Shown here piece after piece: positions 31,350-41,062 of a stretch of 64,000 nucleotides of DNA. Under the pieces are notes generated by a model that saw only the letters and a list, made by a program, of their open reading frames with translations, did not search any database and was not told where the DNA came from. Source of the stretch: Glaciecola sp. Lineage in GTDB: Bacteria; Pseudomonadota; Gammaproteobacteria; Enterobacterales; Alteromonadaceae. The first letter of the stretch is position 1. The number at the start of each line of letters is the position of its first letter. The DNA lies in NCBI GenBank assembly GCA_023268935.1, contig JALRKK010000054.1, positions 1 to 64,000 of the forward strand. Reading direction: 5' to 3'. Made by a program: the position numbers and the translations under genes.

Positions 31350-32326
31350 TAGGCATTCCTTACATGTTGATTAAGGTACGCAGCGGCACCCAATAACCCG
31401 TGATCGGGTTCGTTAATTAAGTACGTAGGGATATCTTTTATGTAATGAGCCATTTGTCCCTTGGCTTCAAAGCGTGAACGAAATTCACTTTTTTGTAAAA
31501 ATTCAACAAACCGCGAAGCAATGCCACCGCCAATGAACACACCACCGGTCGTAGCTAAATTCATCGCCAAGTTACCCGCAAAACTGCCCATGATGGCGCA
31601 AAATTGTGCTAAGGTTTTTTCGCAAATGGCGCATTGTTTATTGAGCGCACTTTCGGTGATCAGAGCCGCTTCATTGTAAATAGGTTCAACACCTTCCGCT
31701 TCTGCAAGTGCTTTGTAGACATTGACAATACCGCGTCCTGACATGACCTCTTCAGCTGACGCTCTGCCGTATTGGGCTTGTAAGTATCGCCAGATGACAA
31801 CATCGGTGTCATCTACTGGGGCAAAATCGACATGACCGCCTTCTCCATCAAGGGTTTGCCAGCCACTTGTAGTTTGTGTGATGTGCTCAACACCCAAACC
31901 TGTGCCCGGGCCAAATACAGCAATGTTACCATTTTCAATTGGTGAACCTGCACCAATTTGGATGATTTGCTCATCACTTAACACAGGTAGCGAATGAGCG
32001 ACTGCTGTGAAGTCATTAATCACAAACAAATGTTCAAGACCAAGATTATTTTGCAATCCTGACGCCGTAAACTCCCAATCGTTATTAGAGAATTTGATCA
32101 CTTCCTGATTGACAGGCCCTGCAATGGCGATACACGCAGAAGTAAAGGTTTTATCTTTGTGCTCTGCAAAGTAGTGCTCTATTGCAGCTTGAATGCTGAC
32201 AAACTCAATACACTGATATTTCTCAATATCAGCTATGCCGTTACCAGTTACGGTTGCCAGACGAATATTAGTTCCGCCGACATCTGCGATGAGCTTATGC
32301 CCCAAATTGCCAATATTGTTAGCCAT
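31349..32326 (-). CDS. glk: Glucokinase
   Basis: Phosphorylates free glucose with ATP, giving the operon its entry substrate. The 325-residue protein of the Glk family has the phosphate loop [27 protein letters not shown] with the catalytic Asp, [12 protein letters not shown] and [10 protein letters not shown]. The start overlaps the end of edd by 8 bases, and the stop overlaps the eda start. Its presence inside the ED operon implies that internal free glucose, for example from MalQ, or glucose taken up without PTS phosphorylation, is used. Confidence 0.95.
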   Translation of the reverse strand: MANNIGNLGHKLIADVGGTNIRLATVTGNGIADIEKYQCIEFVSIQAAIEHYFAEHKDKTFTSACIAIAGPVNQEVIKFSNNDWEFTASGLQNNLGLEHLFVINDFTAVAHSLPVLSDEQIIQIGAGSPIENGNIAVFGPGTGLGVEHITQTTSGWQTLDGEGGHVDFAPVDDTDVVIWRYLQAQYGRASAEEVMSGRGIVNVYKALAEAEGVEPIYNEAALITESALNKQCAICEKTLAQFCAIMGSFAGNLAMNLATTGGVFIGGGIASRFVEFLQKSEFRSRFEAKGQMAHYIKDIPTYLINEPDHGLLGAAAYLNQHVRNA

Positions 32327-34154
32327 TGTGTGTTGCTCCTTGCTCTACAAATAACGTACATGCGCCTTCCTCTGCGCCAGAAATTGATAAACGCATACCA
32401 GCAAACATTTCACGTCCCATACCAATATGATGTTTAGCTAAATTAGCTGGTTGCGCTTCACGCTTAGCCAGTTCAGCGGCATCGACTAACAAAGCCAAAG
32501 AGCCGGTAGTGGTGTCAATTTCAATCATATCGCCGTTGTGAACTTTAGCCAGTAAGCCCCCCTTGTATGCTTCAGGTGTAACATGAATGGCAGCAGGTAC
32601 CTTACCTGACGCACCAGACATACGACCATCTGTGACCAATGCGACTTTGTAGCCACGGTCTTGCAACACACCTAGCGGTGGCGTTAAGCGATGTAATTCA
32701 GGCATACCAATCGCGGCTGGACCTTGGAAACGCACCACCACGACACAATCTTTATCTAAGTCACCAGCTTGGAATGCCGCATCTAATTCAAATTGGTCTT
32801 CAAATACAACAGCAGGTAAGGTCAGTTTGCACTCTGGAGAGCGCAATGCAGAAGTTTTGATGACCGCACGACCTAAGTTTCCTGATAATACAGATAAACC
32901 GCCATCGGGTTTAAATGGCACGGCAACTGATGCGACCACCTCTTTGTCTAAGGATTTAGATGGACCATCGACCCACTCAAGTTCACCGTCACGCAACACA
33001 GGTTCTTTGGTATACATTTCAAGGTTATCAGAACAAATCGTTTTTACGTCATTGTGCAGTAAACCCGAGTCCAATAATTCTTTAATAAGTAATGACATAC
33101 CGCCTGCCGCGACAAAGTGATTGATGTCCGCATGACCGTTAGGATAAATACGAGTCAATAATGGTGTTGCACGAGACAAATCAGCGAAATCATCCCAGTT
33201 CACAATAAAACCAGCTGCTCTTGCTACTGCCACTAAATGCATGGTGTGATTTGTAGAACCACCTGTTGCCAACAATCCTATCAAACCATTGACCACGGCT
33301 TTAGCATTGACCAGCTCACCGATTGGGCGGTAATTATCGCCTAAATCAGTAATACGAGTGGCTTGCACACCTGCGGCTCGGGTGAGCGCATCACGCAGTG
33401 GTGTACCTGGATTCACAAATGAAGAACCCGGTAAATGTAGACCCATGATCTCAACCACAAGCTGGTTTGAGTTGGCCGTACCATAGAAGGTACAAGTGCC
33501 GGCTGAGTGATACGATTCACTCTCAGCTCTTAAGAGCTCTTCACGATCCGCTTTACCTTCAGCGTATGCTTGACGAACCCGGGCCTTTTCTTTATTTGGT
33601 AAGCCGGAAGGCATAGGGCCTGCCGGTACGAAAACGGTAGGTAAATGGCCAAAAGATAAGCTTCCTAATAACATCCCAGGGACAATTTTATCACATATCC
33701 CGAGCATCATCGCGCCATCAAACATATTGTGTGATAAGGCTACGGCAGTCGATTGCGCAATGACGTCGCGGGACAGCAATGACAAGTCCATGCCTGCATT
33801 ACCTTGAGTAACACCATCACACATAGCTGGTACGCCACCAGCAAACTGCGCCACAGAGCCCACATTCTTAATAGCATCTTTTAAGATTGCCGGGTAGTTT
33901 TCATAAGGCTGATGTGCGGATAACATGTCATTGTAAGAGGAACAAATCGCAATGTTCGCTTTGACCATTGAGGTTAAATCAGCTTTTTCTTGTTTGCCAC
34001 ATGCGGCAAAACCATGCGCCAAATTACCACATGACAAGGCTCCACGATGTGGGCCTTGACGACGTGCTTCGGCTATTTTGGCAAGGTAACCTGCACGAGT
34101 TTGCTTGGAACGCTCGATAATGCGTTCGGTGACTTCTTGAATAATTTGGTTCAT
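32319..34154 (-). CDS. edd: 6-phosphogluconate dehydratase
   Basis: Fe-S dehydratase of the IlvD/Edd family converting 6-phosphogluconate to KDPG. The 611-residue length is close to the E. coli enzyme. Cluster-binding and catalytic segments are visible in [31 protein letters not shown] and [16 protein letters not shown], and [19 protein letters not shown] lies near the C-terminus. It lies between pgl (12 bases upstream) and glk (8-base overlap). Confidence 0.96.
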   Translation of the reverse strand: MNQIIQEVTERIIERSKQTRAGYLAKIAEARRQGPHRGALSCGNLAHGFAACGKQEKADLTSMVKANIAICSSYNDMLSAHQPYENYPAILKDAIKNVGSVAQFAGGVPAMCDGVTQGNAGMDLSLLSRDVIAQSTAVALSHNMFDGAMMLGICDKIVPGMLLGSLSFGHLPTVFVPAGPMPSGLPNKEKARVRQAYAEGKADREELLRAESESYHSAGTCTFYGTANSNQLVVEIMGLHLPGSSFVNPGTPLRDALTRAAGVQATRITDLGDNYRPIGELVNAKAVVNGLIGLLATGGSTNHTMHLVAVARAAGFIVNWDDFADLSRATPLLTRIYPNGHADINHFVAAGGMSLLIKELLDSGLLHNDVKTICSDNLEMYTKEPVLRDGELEWVDGPSKSLDKEVVASVAVPFKPDGGLSVLSGNLGRAVIKTSALRSPECKLTLPAVVFEDQFELDAAFQAGDLDKDCVVVVRFQGPAAIGMPELHRLTPPLGVLQDRGYKVALVTDGRMSGASGKVPAAIHVTPEAYKGGLLAKVHNGDMIEIDTTTGSLALLVDAAELAKREAQPANLAKHHIGMGREMFAGMRLSISGAEEGACTLFVEQGATHNG

Positions 34155-34166
34155 TGGTCCCTACTC

Positions 34167-34856
34167 CTATGGTGCCCACATAAGGTTAACGGTTGCGCGA
34201 TTAATTACCGCACTAATTGGCATCGCCAATTCGGTGCTTTGTAATGCTTTGGCAATCGTGTCTTTTTTGGATTCACCGACTAAATGTAAAAATATATTCT
34301 TAGCAGCTAAAATCGCCGGTAGGGTCAGCGACATACGTTGATGAGGCGCCGTGGTAGGCTGTACCGCAATGTATTTAGCGTGTGAATTCAGATCTAAACC
34401 TTGCTCGATTTGTTCTGAACATGGAAATAACGAAGCCGTGTGGCCATCTTCACCCATTCCCAATATCACTACATCAAAAGGTAACTGCACATTATCCAGT
34501 GCAGCTTCACATGAGGCTACTGCATCTTCAGCATTGGCAAAATCATGCTTTAACGTAATAAATGTGGCCGCAGCTGCGTGGCCTTGTAACAAGTGCGTGC
34601 GCACAAGTTTGTCGTTGCTCGCATCATCGTTTACATCCACCCAGCGATCATCTGCTAGGGTAATAACGACCTTACTCCAATCCAACTCGGTTTGAGCCAG
34701 CGTCTGAAACAAGGCAACCGGGGTGCGACCGCCACTGACCACAAGTGTTGCTTGGCCTTTTTGTGTAATGGCTTGACCAAGAAGATCAGCAATAGTAATA
34801 GCGAACTGTGCAGTTAACTGTTCCGCAGAGGCAAATTCATTTGATACAAGAGCCAT
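34167..34856 (-). CDS. pgl: 6-phosphogluconolactonase
   Basis: Hydrolyses 6-phosphogluconolactone made by Zwf. The 229-residue protein of the NagB-like fold has LVVSGGRTPVALFQ, the lid motif ITLADDRWVDVNDDASN and VILGMGEDGHTASLFP with the catalytic His. I start at ATG 34856 with AAGGAAAATA upstream. The open frame extends to 35069, but that extra part lies inside zwf and shows no family similarity. The start is one base beyond the zwf stop. Confidence 0.95.
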   Translation of the reverse strand: MALVSNEFASAEQLTAQFAITIADLLGQAITQKGQATLVVSGGRTPVALFQTLAQTELDWSKVVITLADDRWVDVNDDASNDKLVRTHLLQGHAAAATFITLKHDFANAEDAVASCEAALDNVQLPFDVVILGMGEDGHTASLFPCSEQIEQGLDLNSHAKYIAVQPTTAPHQRMSLTLPAILAAKNIFLHLVGESKKDTIAKALQSTELAMPISAVINRATVNLMWAP

Positions 34857-34857
34857 A

Positions 34858-36357
34858 TTATTTTCCTTGTGCTTTTTTGACGGCTTGTTGTTGATACCAT
34901 GCACGTCCAGTTTTGGCGAGTAAACCGATGGATTCAACGGGTCCCCAAGTCCCTGCTTGATAAGGTTCAGGCGGTTCATTTTTGGCTGCCCAAGCGCCAA
35001 TAATCGAATCAACCCATGACCAAGCCTGTTCCACTTCATCGCGACGAACAAATAGAGCTTGGTTGCCAAGCATAACTTCTAACAGGAGTTTTTCGTAAGC
35101 ATCGGCAATGCGTTCATCGGAGAAAGCTTCAGAAAACGACAGGTTCAACTGGGTTTTTTGCAGATCCATCGATCCTGATGAGGTCAACCCTGGCACTTTA
35201 TTCATAACGGTGATTTCGACGCCTTCGTCCGGTTGCAAACGAATAACCAATTTATTCGGTGGCAACTGTGCAAAGCTATCTTTAAATAAGTTATGTGGCT
35301 GACGCTTGAAGTAGATGACCACCTCAGAGGTCTTCGCAGGCATGCGTTTACCGGTTCTCAAATAAAACGGAACGCCCGCCCAACGCCAGTTATTAATATG
35401 CGCTTTTATTGCAACAAAGGTCTCAGTCTGGGATTTTTGGTTTGCATCAGGTTCATCCAAATACCCCGGTACTTCTTTACCGTTAACAAAACCACCCACG
35501 TATTGACCTCGAACCGTCATCTCGTCAATATTAGAGGAGTCAATTGGATATAACGCTTTGAGTACTTTTAGTTTCTCGTCACGAATATCATCCGCATCCA
35601 AAGTTGCCGGTGGCTCCATCGCTACGAGTGACAGAATTTGTAATAAGTGGTTTTGCACCATATCACGCATTTGCCCTGCATCGTCAAAGTAACCCCAACG
35701 CCCTTCAATACCAACGGACTCAGCCACACTGATTTGCACATGATCGATACTGTTGTGATCCCAGTTGTTAGTAAAAATAGAGTTCGCGAAACGCAAAGAA
35801 ATCAAATTTAAAACTGTCTCTTTGCCAAGATAATGGTCGATACGATAGATTTGTTTTTCTTTAAAATATTCTGCTACCGTTTCATTAATGACTTTAGAGG
35901 ATGCCAGGTCATGTCCAATGGGTTTTTCTAGCACAACCCGCATTGAGTCATCAATAGCATTAGCATGTTTTAAACCTGCACAAATATCGCCGAAAATAGA
36001 AGGAGGCGTGGCAAAATAACACACCATAGTTCGCGCTTCATTTACCAACGGGGTAAACTGCTCATAATCAGACGGCTCAAGCATATTAATACACAGGTAA
36101 CTGAGCTTTTCAGAAAAGCGAGACCACGTGACTTCACAAATCGTCTCGCCCAAAAATTTTTCTAAGTTTTCTCGAACAATGGCAACGTATTCTGTCTGCT
36201 CCAAGGATTGACGGGCCACACCGATAAATTTAGTTTCAGGATGAATCAAATCAGCTTTCTCTAGCTGATACAGTGAGGGAAGCAATTTGCGACGAGCGAG
36301 ATCTCCCACTGTGCCAAAGAGGACAAAATCACAAGGGTCGAACGAAGGTTTAATCAC
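34858..36357 (-). CDS. zwf: Glucose-6-phosphate 1-dehydrogenase
   Basis: First enzyme of the oxidative pentose and Entner-Doudoroff routes. With the GTG start at 36357 (AAAAGG 9 bases upstream) it is 499 residues; E. coli is 491. The NADP site is FVLFGTVGDLARRKLLPSLY, the substrate and catalytic motif RIDHYLGKETVLNL, and NWRWAGVPFYLRTGKRM is conserved. Starts further upstream would place six to ten unrelated residues before the Rossmann strand. It leads the zwf-pgl-edd-glk-eda operon and is divergent from hexR. Confidence 0.95.
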   Translation of the reverse strand: MIKPSFDPCDFVLFGTVGDLARRKLLPSLYQLEKADLIHPETKFIGVARQSLEQTEYVAIVRENLEKFLGETICEVTWSRFSEKLSYLCINMLEPSDYEQFTPLVNEARTMVCYFATPPSIFGDICAGLKHANAIDDSMRVVLEKPIGHDLASSKVINETVAEYFKEKQIYRIDHYLGKETVLNLISLRFANSIFTNNWDHNSIDHVQISVAESVGIEGRWGYFDDAGQMRDMVQNHLLQILSLVAMEPPATLDADDIRDEKLKVLKALYPIDSSNIDEMTVRGQYVGGFVNGKEVPGYLDEPDANQKSQTETFVAIKAHINNWRWAGVPFYLRTGKRMPAKTSEVVIYFKRQPHNLFKDSFAQLPPNKLVIRLQPDEGVEITVMNKVPGLTSSGSMDLQKTQLNLSFSEAFSDERIADAYEKLLLEVMLGNQALFVRRDEVEQAWSWVDSIIGAWAAKNEPPEPYQAGTWGPVESIGLLAKTGRAWYQQQAVKKAQGK

Positions 36358-36416
36358 GTTTTTATGCCTTTTCAACGAACACAACACAATTGCATTCTTC
36401 TAATGTAATAAGGTTA

Positions 36417-36446
36417 AGTGTACTCAATTTTGTAGTAAAATTACAA
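36417..36446 (-). promoter_or_regulatory. Predicted zwf operon promoter
   Basis: On the minus strand, TTGTAA (36446-36441) and TACACT (36422-36417) are separated by 18 bases. The HexR box at 36431-36445 covers the -35 and most of the spacer, the placement expected for repression by HexR. Confidence 0.6.
36431..36445. promoter_or_regulatory. HexR box in the zwf/hexR intergenic region
   Basis: TGTAGTAAAATTACA matches TGTARTNNNAYTACA exactly and overlaps the predicted zwf promoter. A further half-site TGTAATAA occurs at 36404-36411 within the zwf leader. Control of both zwf and hexR is plausible. Confidence 0.82.
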
Positions 36447-36586
36447 CTTTTACACTGCGATAATACAAAAAATATCAATTTAATGCGATAATCCTGAAAG
36501 TTTTACTGTAATTTTGTGCAAAAACAATACATCTTGTGTGGAAATACAGGTATATTGTTACTCAAGCAAAAGAGACACCTATTAGT

Positions 36587-37432
36587 ATGAATATTTTAGA
36601 ACAAATCACCCGACACTTTGACGCGTTTAGTAAAAGCGAAAAAAAAGTTGCTCAAGTTATTTTAGATAATCCCAAAAATGCTATTCATTCATCTATTGCG
36701 ACACTAGCAAACCTTGCCAATGTCAGTGAGCCCACAGTCAACCGTTTTTGCCGTAGACTCGATACTAAAGGCTTCCCCGATTTTAAACTGCATCTAGCTC
36801 AAAGTCTCGCTAGCGGCACGCCTTATGTCAATCGCAACGTTGATGAAAATGATGGACCTGCTGAATATACGAACAAGATTTTTGAATCAACCATGGCGGC
36901 TCTGGAAACCGCTCGTCAATCAGTTGATATCAATGCTATTAACCGGGTGGTAGACCTGTTGACACAAGCCAATAAGATTTCTTTTTTTGGCCTTGGAGCA
37001 TCCGCATCCGTTGCACAAGATGCATTGAATAAATTTTTCCGTTTCAATGTGCCGGTGGTGTATTTCGAAGATATCGTTATGCAGCGCATGTCGACTATGA
37101 ACTCGACGGATGGCGATGTCGTGGTGTTGATTTCTCACACTGGGCGCACAAAGTCATTAGTTGAGATTGCACAAATCGCACGGAGCAATCACGCTGTTGT
37201 CGTAGGAATTACTGCAAAAGACTCGCCACTTGGTCGTGAATGTAATTACGTTCTATCTTTGGACGTTGCCGAAGATACTGATATGTATATGCCCATGGCG
37301 TCTCGCATTGCGCAACTTACCTTAATTGATATCCTAGCCACTGGCTTTACTTTGAGACGTGGCAATCGATTCAGAGAGAATTTAAAACGCGTGAAAGAAT
37401 CACTGAAAGACTCTCGTTTTTCGATTAAATGA
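36587..37432 (+). CDS. hexR: HexR, RpiR-family regulator of central carbon metabolism
   Basis: Transcription factor that binds KDPG and controls zwf, edd-eda, gap, pyk and ppsA type genes in gammaproteobacteria. The 281-residue product is close to E. coli HexR: the N-terminal HTH_6 domain at about 1-75 (LANVSEPTVNRFCRRLDTKG) and a SIS sugar-phosphate domain at about 125-255 (ISFFGLGASASVAQDALN, VVVLISHTGRTKSLVEIA). I start at ATG 36587 (MNILEQITRHFD); an upstream in-frame start at 36536 adds unrelated residues. The ribosome binding site is weak. It is divergent from its expected target zwf. Confidence 0.95.
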   Translation: MNILEQITRHFDAFSKSEKKVAQVILDNPKNAIHSSIATLANLANVSEPTVNRFCRRLDTKGFPDFKLHLAQSLASGTPYVNRNVDENDGPAEYTNKIFESTMAALETARQSVDINAINRVVDLLTQANKISFFGLGASASVAQDALNKFFRFNVPVVYFEDIVMQRMSTMNSTDGDVVVLISHTGRTKSLVEIAQIARSNHAVVVGITAKDSPLGRECNYVLSLDVAEDTDMYMPMASRIAQLTLIDILATGFTLRRGNRFRENLKRVKESLKDSRFSIK

Positions 37433-37459
37433 TCAACAATTGTTCGAATTCACTCGGAA

Positions 37460-37474
37460 AGTAATAAAATTACG
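37460..37474. promoter_or_regulatory. Second, weaker HexR-like box upstream of pykA
   Basis: AGTAATAAAATTACG differs from the perfect palindrome only at its two outermost bases. It is centred 51 bases, about five helical turns, from the perfect box at 37511-37525, which would permit cooperative or looping binding. Confidence 0.5.
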
Positions 37475-37510
37475 TAAAAAAACCACATTTTTAGTGAATA
37501 TTCGAAAATC

Positions 37511-37525
37511 TGTAATATAATTACA
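37511..37525. promoter_or_regulatory. HexR box upstream of pykA
   Basis: TGTAATATAATTACA is a perfect 15-bp palindrome fitting the consensus seen at zwf and gap, 53 bases before the pykA ATG. It contains a TATAAT, so a bound regulator could mask the -10 element. Confidence 0.8.
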
Positions 37526-37578
37526 ATATAAATAAGCTATCATACGATATTCACGACAGACACAATACGGACTCATAC

Positions 37579-39021
37579 ATGATACTAAATCGTCGCACCA
37601 AAATTCTTGCCACTCTCGGCCCTGCCACTGATTCTCAAGAGATATTAGAGAAACTCATCGCCGCTGGCGCCAATGTAGTGCGCATGAACTTTTCGCATGG
37701 CACTGCTCAAGATCACATTGACCGAGCAACACGGGTTCGAGCTGCAGCCAAAAAGCTCAATAAGTACGTTGGTATTCTTGGCGATTTGCAAGGACCTAAG
37801 ATTCGTGTAGCACGCTTTAAAGGCGGTCCTATCTATTTGAATATTGGCGATGCATTTGTACTTGATGCTAGTTTAGATAAAGACGCAGGTGATCAACACT
37901 CAGTCGGCATTGATTACAAAGACTTACCCAATGACGTAGTACCAGGTGATGTGTTATTACTGGATGATGGACGAGTCCAATTAATTGTTGATCGAATTGA
38001 GGGTAGCGCCATTTATACAACGGTATCGGTTGCTGGAAAGTTGTCAAACAACAAAGGCATCAATAAACAAGGTGGTGGCCTTTCTGCGGCGGCGCTAACC
38101 GATAAAGACAAAGAAGACATCAAGACTGCGGCACAAATTGGCGTAGATTATTTAGCCGTATCCTTCCCGCGCTCGGGTGCGGATTTAGAATACGCAAGAG
38201 AACTTGCTCGTGCTGCAGGATGTAACGCACAAATTTGTGCCAAAGTTGAGCGCGCTGAAACCGTTGCGACGGACGAGGCCATTGATGACATCATTCTTGC
38301 TTCCGATGCAGTGATGGTTGCGCGTGGTGATTTGGGTGTTGAAATCGGCGATGCCGAACTGGTTGGCGTACAAAAAAAACTGATTGCTCGCTCTAGACAA
38401 TTAAACAAAATAGTGATCACCGCTACGCAAATGATGGAGTCGATGATCGAAGCGCCACTTCCGACCCGTGCCGAAGTGATGGACGTCGCCAATGCCGTGT
38501 TAGATGGTACCGATGCAGTCATGTTATCCGCTGAAACTGCCGCGGGCAAATTTCCAATTGAAACTGTTGAAGCTATGGCTCGCGTATGTATTGGCGCAGA
38601 AACGCACCCAAGCGTGAACGAATCTAAACACCGCATGGATGAAAAATTTGAATCCATCTCAGAAACCGTAGCAATGGCTGCAGTTTATGCTGCCAATCAC
38701 CATTTTAATATCAAAGCCATTGTTGGCTTAACCGAGTCGGGTAACAGCACTAAGCTCATGTCACGCATCACGACTAACCTACCAATTATTGGTTTGTCTC
38801 GTCACGATACAACGCTTAATGCAATGGCATTGTACCGAGGCGTTAAACCTGTGTTTTTTGATTCGACGCAATCACGCCCTGGTCAAATCACGCAAGATGT
38901 TGTGAATGCACTAAAGGCTTATGGTTATCTTGCTGAAGGAGATAAATTCATCTTCACTTATGGCGATACCATGGAAACCATCGGTGCCACCAACACGTGC
39001 AAAATCGTAACTGTGAATTAA
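37579..39021 (+). CDS. pykA: Pyruvate kinase (PykA type)
   Basis: Final step of glycolysis, PEP + ADP to pyruvate + ATP. The length of 480 residues equals E. coli PykA. Conserved elements are [40 protein letters not shown], the active-site CAKVERAE and [20 protein letters not shown]. The C-terminal domain (about 350-480) is full length. It is preceded by one perfect and one weak HexR box and follows hexR on the same strand after 146 bases. No clear terminator follows. Confidence 0.96.
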   Translation: MILNRRTKILATLGPATDSQEILEKLIAAGANVVRMNFSHGTAQDHIDRATRVRAAAKKLNKYVGILGDLQGPKIRVARFKGGPIYLNIGDAFVLDASLDKDAGDQHSVGIDYKDLPNDVVPGDVLLLDDGRVQLIVDRIEGSAIYTTVSVAGKLSNNKGINKQGGGLSAAALTDKDKEDIKTAAQIGVDYLAVSFPRSGADLEYARELARAAGCNAQICAKVERAETVATDEAIDDIILASDAVMVARGDLGVEIGDAELVGVQKKLIARSRQLNKIVITATQMMESMIEAPLPTRAEVMDVANAVLDGTDAVMLSAETAAGKFPIETVEAMARVCIGAETHPSVNESKHRMDEKFESISETVAMAAVYAANHHFNIKAIVGLTESGNSTKLMSRITTNLPIIGLSRHDTTLNAMALYRGVKPVFFDSTQSRPGQITQDVVNALKAYGYLAEGDKFIFTYGDTMETIGATNTCKIVTVN

Positions 39022-39046
39022 CTATCACCACCAAGTTAACAAATAA

Positions 39047-39075
39047 TTAACATTTCCCACATTATCCGTTATGAT
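39047..39075 (+). promoter_or_regulatory. Predicted sigma-70 promoter of the 39.1-kb oxidoreductase gene
   Basis: TTAACA and TATGAT are separated by exactly 17 bases. The expected start of transcription, about 39082, falls within an inverted repeat that reaches the start codon, so the leader would be only about 20 bases. Confidence 0.65.
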
Positions 39076-39102
39076 GTCTCCTTTAAAAATAAGGAGACAT
39101 CA
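39072..39102. repeat. 12-bp inverted repeat covering -10 region and ribosome binding site
   Basis: TGATGTCTCCTT (39072-39083) and AAGGAGACATCA (39091-39102) are perfect reverse complements with a 7-base spacer (TAAAAAT). The right arm contains the AAGGAG ribosome binding site and ends at the base before the ATG. The left arm overlaps the predicted -10. It is either a DNA operator or, in read-through mRNA from pykA, a hairpin hiding the ribosome binding site. Confidence 0.8.
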
Positions 39103-40275
39103 ATGGAAAAGCAATTCGACATAATTGTCTTTGGCGCCACTGGATACACTGGCAAATTAGTCTGTGAATATTTGCGTGACCACTACGCCAATAGTGATGT
39201 TAAGTGGGCCATAGCCGGTCGTGACGAGGCGAAACTCACCCACACCAAATCCACCTTAAACCTTGCTGAACACATCGACGTGCTGGTCGCTGACAGTCGA
39301 GATCCACAAGCCCTGCTGCCGCTGGTGACCAGTACCAAAGTCATCCTCACCACTGTAGGTCCCTATCAGCATTATGGAGATGTACTCATTCGTTTATGCG
39401 CAGAAATGGGCACTGATTATGTCGATCTGTGTGGTGAGCCAACTTGGATGCGCCAGCAAATTGATGCCCTTTCTAAAACTGCCAAAGAAAGTGGTGCTCG
39501 GATTGTCCATTCGTGCGGATTTGATTCAATCCCTTTTGATTTAGGGGTATTCTTTTTGCAAGATTTAGCATGGCAATATTTCAACAAGCCCATGACCAGT
39601 GTCAAGTGTCGTGTGCGCAAGATGAATGGCAAATTTAGTGGTGGCACTGCCGCTAGCCTACAAGCAACCATGGCCGCGGCAATGCAACAACCAGAGTTGC
39701 TCGGTTGGCTCAAAGACCCATTTAGTCTCGCGGATGGTTTTGTTGGCCCAGAGCAACCCAAAGGGAATGAGATCCATTTCGATGAGGCGCTTAATTCTTG
39801 GGTCGCGCCGTTTATCATGGCCAGTATCAATACCAAAAACATACATCGCTCTAACGCCCTACTCGACCATTACTACGGCAAAGATTTTGTGTATGACGAA
39901 ATGATTTTGACTGGTCCTGGTGAACAAGGAGAAAAAATTGCCCACCATGTCGCCAACGATAAAAGTTTATCAGGCCCTGACGCCCCAAAACCGGGTGAAG
40001 GCCCGACTCAAGAAGAACGAGAAAATGGCTCTTATGATGTATTATTCATCGGTACTCTGAATGAGCATGAAGTGAGAGTCAGCGTTGGTGGACACCTTGA
40101 CCCAGGCTATGGTTCGACTTCACGTATGCTGGCTGAAGCAGCTTTATGTCTGGCTCATGATAATTTGGCTACGTTGGGAGGTGTATATACACCTGCTCCT
40201 GCGATGGGAGAGGCTCTGATTAAACGCCTGATTGAACATGCTGGGCTGTACTTTGAAGTTGAGGAGCGGCATTAG
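39103..40275 (+). CDS. Saccharopine dehydrogenase-like oxidoreductase
   Basis: The 390-residue protein has an N-terminal Rossmann domain (IIVFGATGYTGKLVCEYL; NADP site at about residues 9-16) and family blocks TTVGPYQHYGDVLIRLCAE and VDLCGEPTWMRQQ. VHSCGFDSIPFDLGVFFLQ is diagnostic of the SCCPDH / trans-acting enoyl reductase branch rather than true lysine-pathway enzymes. There is no membrane anchor. The substrate is unknown; relatives have been linked to lipid or polyketide reduction. AAGGAG precedes the ATG but is buried in the inverted repeat. It follows pykA after 81 bases but appears to have its own promoter. Confidence 0.85.
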   Translation: MEKQFDIIVFGATGYTGKLVCEYLRDHYANSDVKWAIAGRDEAKLTHTKSTLNLAEHIDVLVADSRDPQALLPLVTSTKVILTTVGPYQHYGDVLIRLCAEMGTDYVDLCGEPTWMRQQIDALSKTAKESGARIVHSCGFDSIPFDLGVFFLQDLAWQYFNKPMTSVKCRVRKMNGKFSGGTAASLQATMAAAMQQPELLGWLKDPFSLADGFVGPEQPKGNEIHFDEALNSWVAPFIMASINTKNIHRSNALLDHYYGKDFVYDEMILTGPGEQGEKIAHHVANDKSLSGPDAPKPGEGPTQEERENGSYDVLFIGTLNEHEVRVSVGGHLDPGYGSTSRMLAEAALCLAHDNLATLGGVYTPAPAMGEALIKRLIEHAGLYFEVEERH

Positions 40276-40288
40276 ACTATCATACTGA

Positions 40289-40309
40289 GCCGCAGCACCG
40301 AACTGCGGC
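40289..40309. terminator. Weak hairpin between convergent genes
   Basis: GCCGCAG and CTGCGGC form a 7-bp GC-rich stem with a 7-base loop in the 44-base gap between the oxidoreductase and nitroreductase stop codons. No T-run follows on either strand, so termination is uncertain. Confidence 0.35.
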
Positions 40310-40319
40310 ACTTATTCGG

Positions 40320-40871
40320 TCATTCCCAATGGGTAAAGTAATCGCCACTCTCTAACGTTGATTTGGGCATAGGTTTTAGATTGGATGTACCAAGATATAA
40401 AAACCCGACGATTTCGTCATCCTCACTGAGACCTAATGATTTTTTCATATAATTTGATTGAGCATAACTTCCAGTGCGCCAAATCCCAGCAAAACCTTGT
40501 GCTTGAGCCGCCATTTGCATTGAATGCACAGCACAAGCCGTTGAGCATACTTGCTCCACCATGGGCACTTTGTCATGCTCCACATACTGGGTATATGCAA
40601 TGATGACCATAGGTGCACGTAATGGCAACTGGATGGCTCGAGAAATACTTTGCTCATCTTTATCTTCGGCAATCGCAGATTCTTGTAATAAATCCCCTAA
40701 TTTATTGAGCCCCTTGCCTGTGCAAACAATAAAACGCCACGGTTTAAGACCCGCGTGGTCGGGTGCGCGCAATGCTGCTTGCTTGATATTTTCTAACGCC
40801 TCCCCTTCTGGTGCTGGAGCCGTGAGTTTAGGCTGTGAAGCTCGGTGTAACAACAAATCTAAAGCATCCAT
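40320..40871 (-). CDS. ydjA: Nitroreductase family protein (YdjA-like)
   Basis: A small FMN-dependent nitroreductase of 183 residues, aligned with E. coli YdjA from the first residue (MDALDLLLHRASQPKL). Features are APDHAGLKPWRFIVCTG for FMN binding, AIQLPLRAPMVIIAYT, MQMAAQAQGFAGIWRTG and VGFLYLGTSNLK. I use ATG 40871, with GAGG 5 bases upstream; an open frame to 40934 would add a Cys-rich stretch not found in the family. The physiological substrate is unknown. It is divergent from sppA, the same pairing as in E. coli. Confidence 0.9.
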   Translation of the reverse strand: MDALDLLLHRASQPKLTAPAPEGEALENIKQAALRAPDHAGLKPWRFIVCTGKGLNKLGDLLQESAIAEDKDEQSISRAIQLPLRAPMVIIAYTQYVEHDKVPMVEQVCSTACAVHSMQMAAQAQGFAGIWRTGSYAQSNYMKKSLGLSEDDEIVGFLYLGTSNLKPMPKSTLESGDYFTHWE

Positions 40872-41062
40872 GAGTACCTCATTTGTATGAAGAAAAAAAC
40901 AAGCAAAATGTACCTGTAAACAGGCTAAACACAAAGTGTTTTTTGCAAAAAATTTTGCACTTTATGACCGATGCGTTACAAAAAATTACAAATTTGCAGT
41001 GGCAGATTTACCCTCGCCTCTCTAGGATGTAGGTTGAGATAATATATAAGGTGTATTTTCGC

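Noticed and set aside
34857-35069. 71-residue N-terminal extension of pgl
   Set aside because: It lies entirely inside zwf, and the AAGGAAAATA-ATG at 34856 matches the family start.
40939-40952. 14-bp palindrome TTTTTTGCAAAAAA upstream of ydjA
   Set aside because: Low complexity A/T runs readily give such palindromes; no promoter element is placed convincingly around it.
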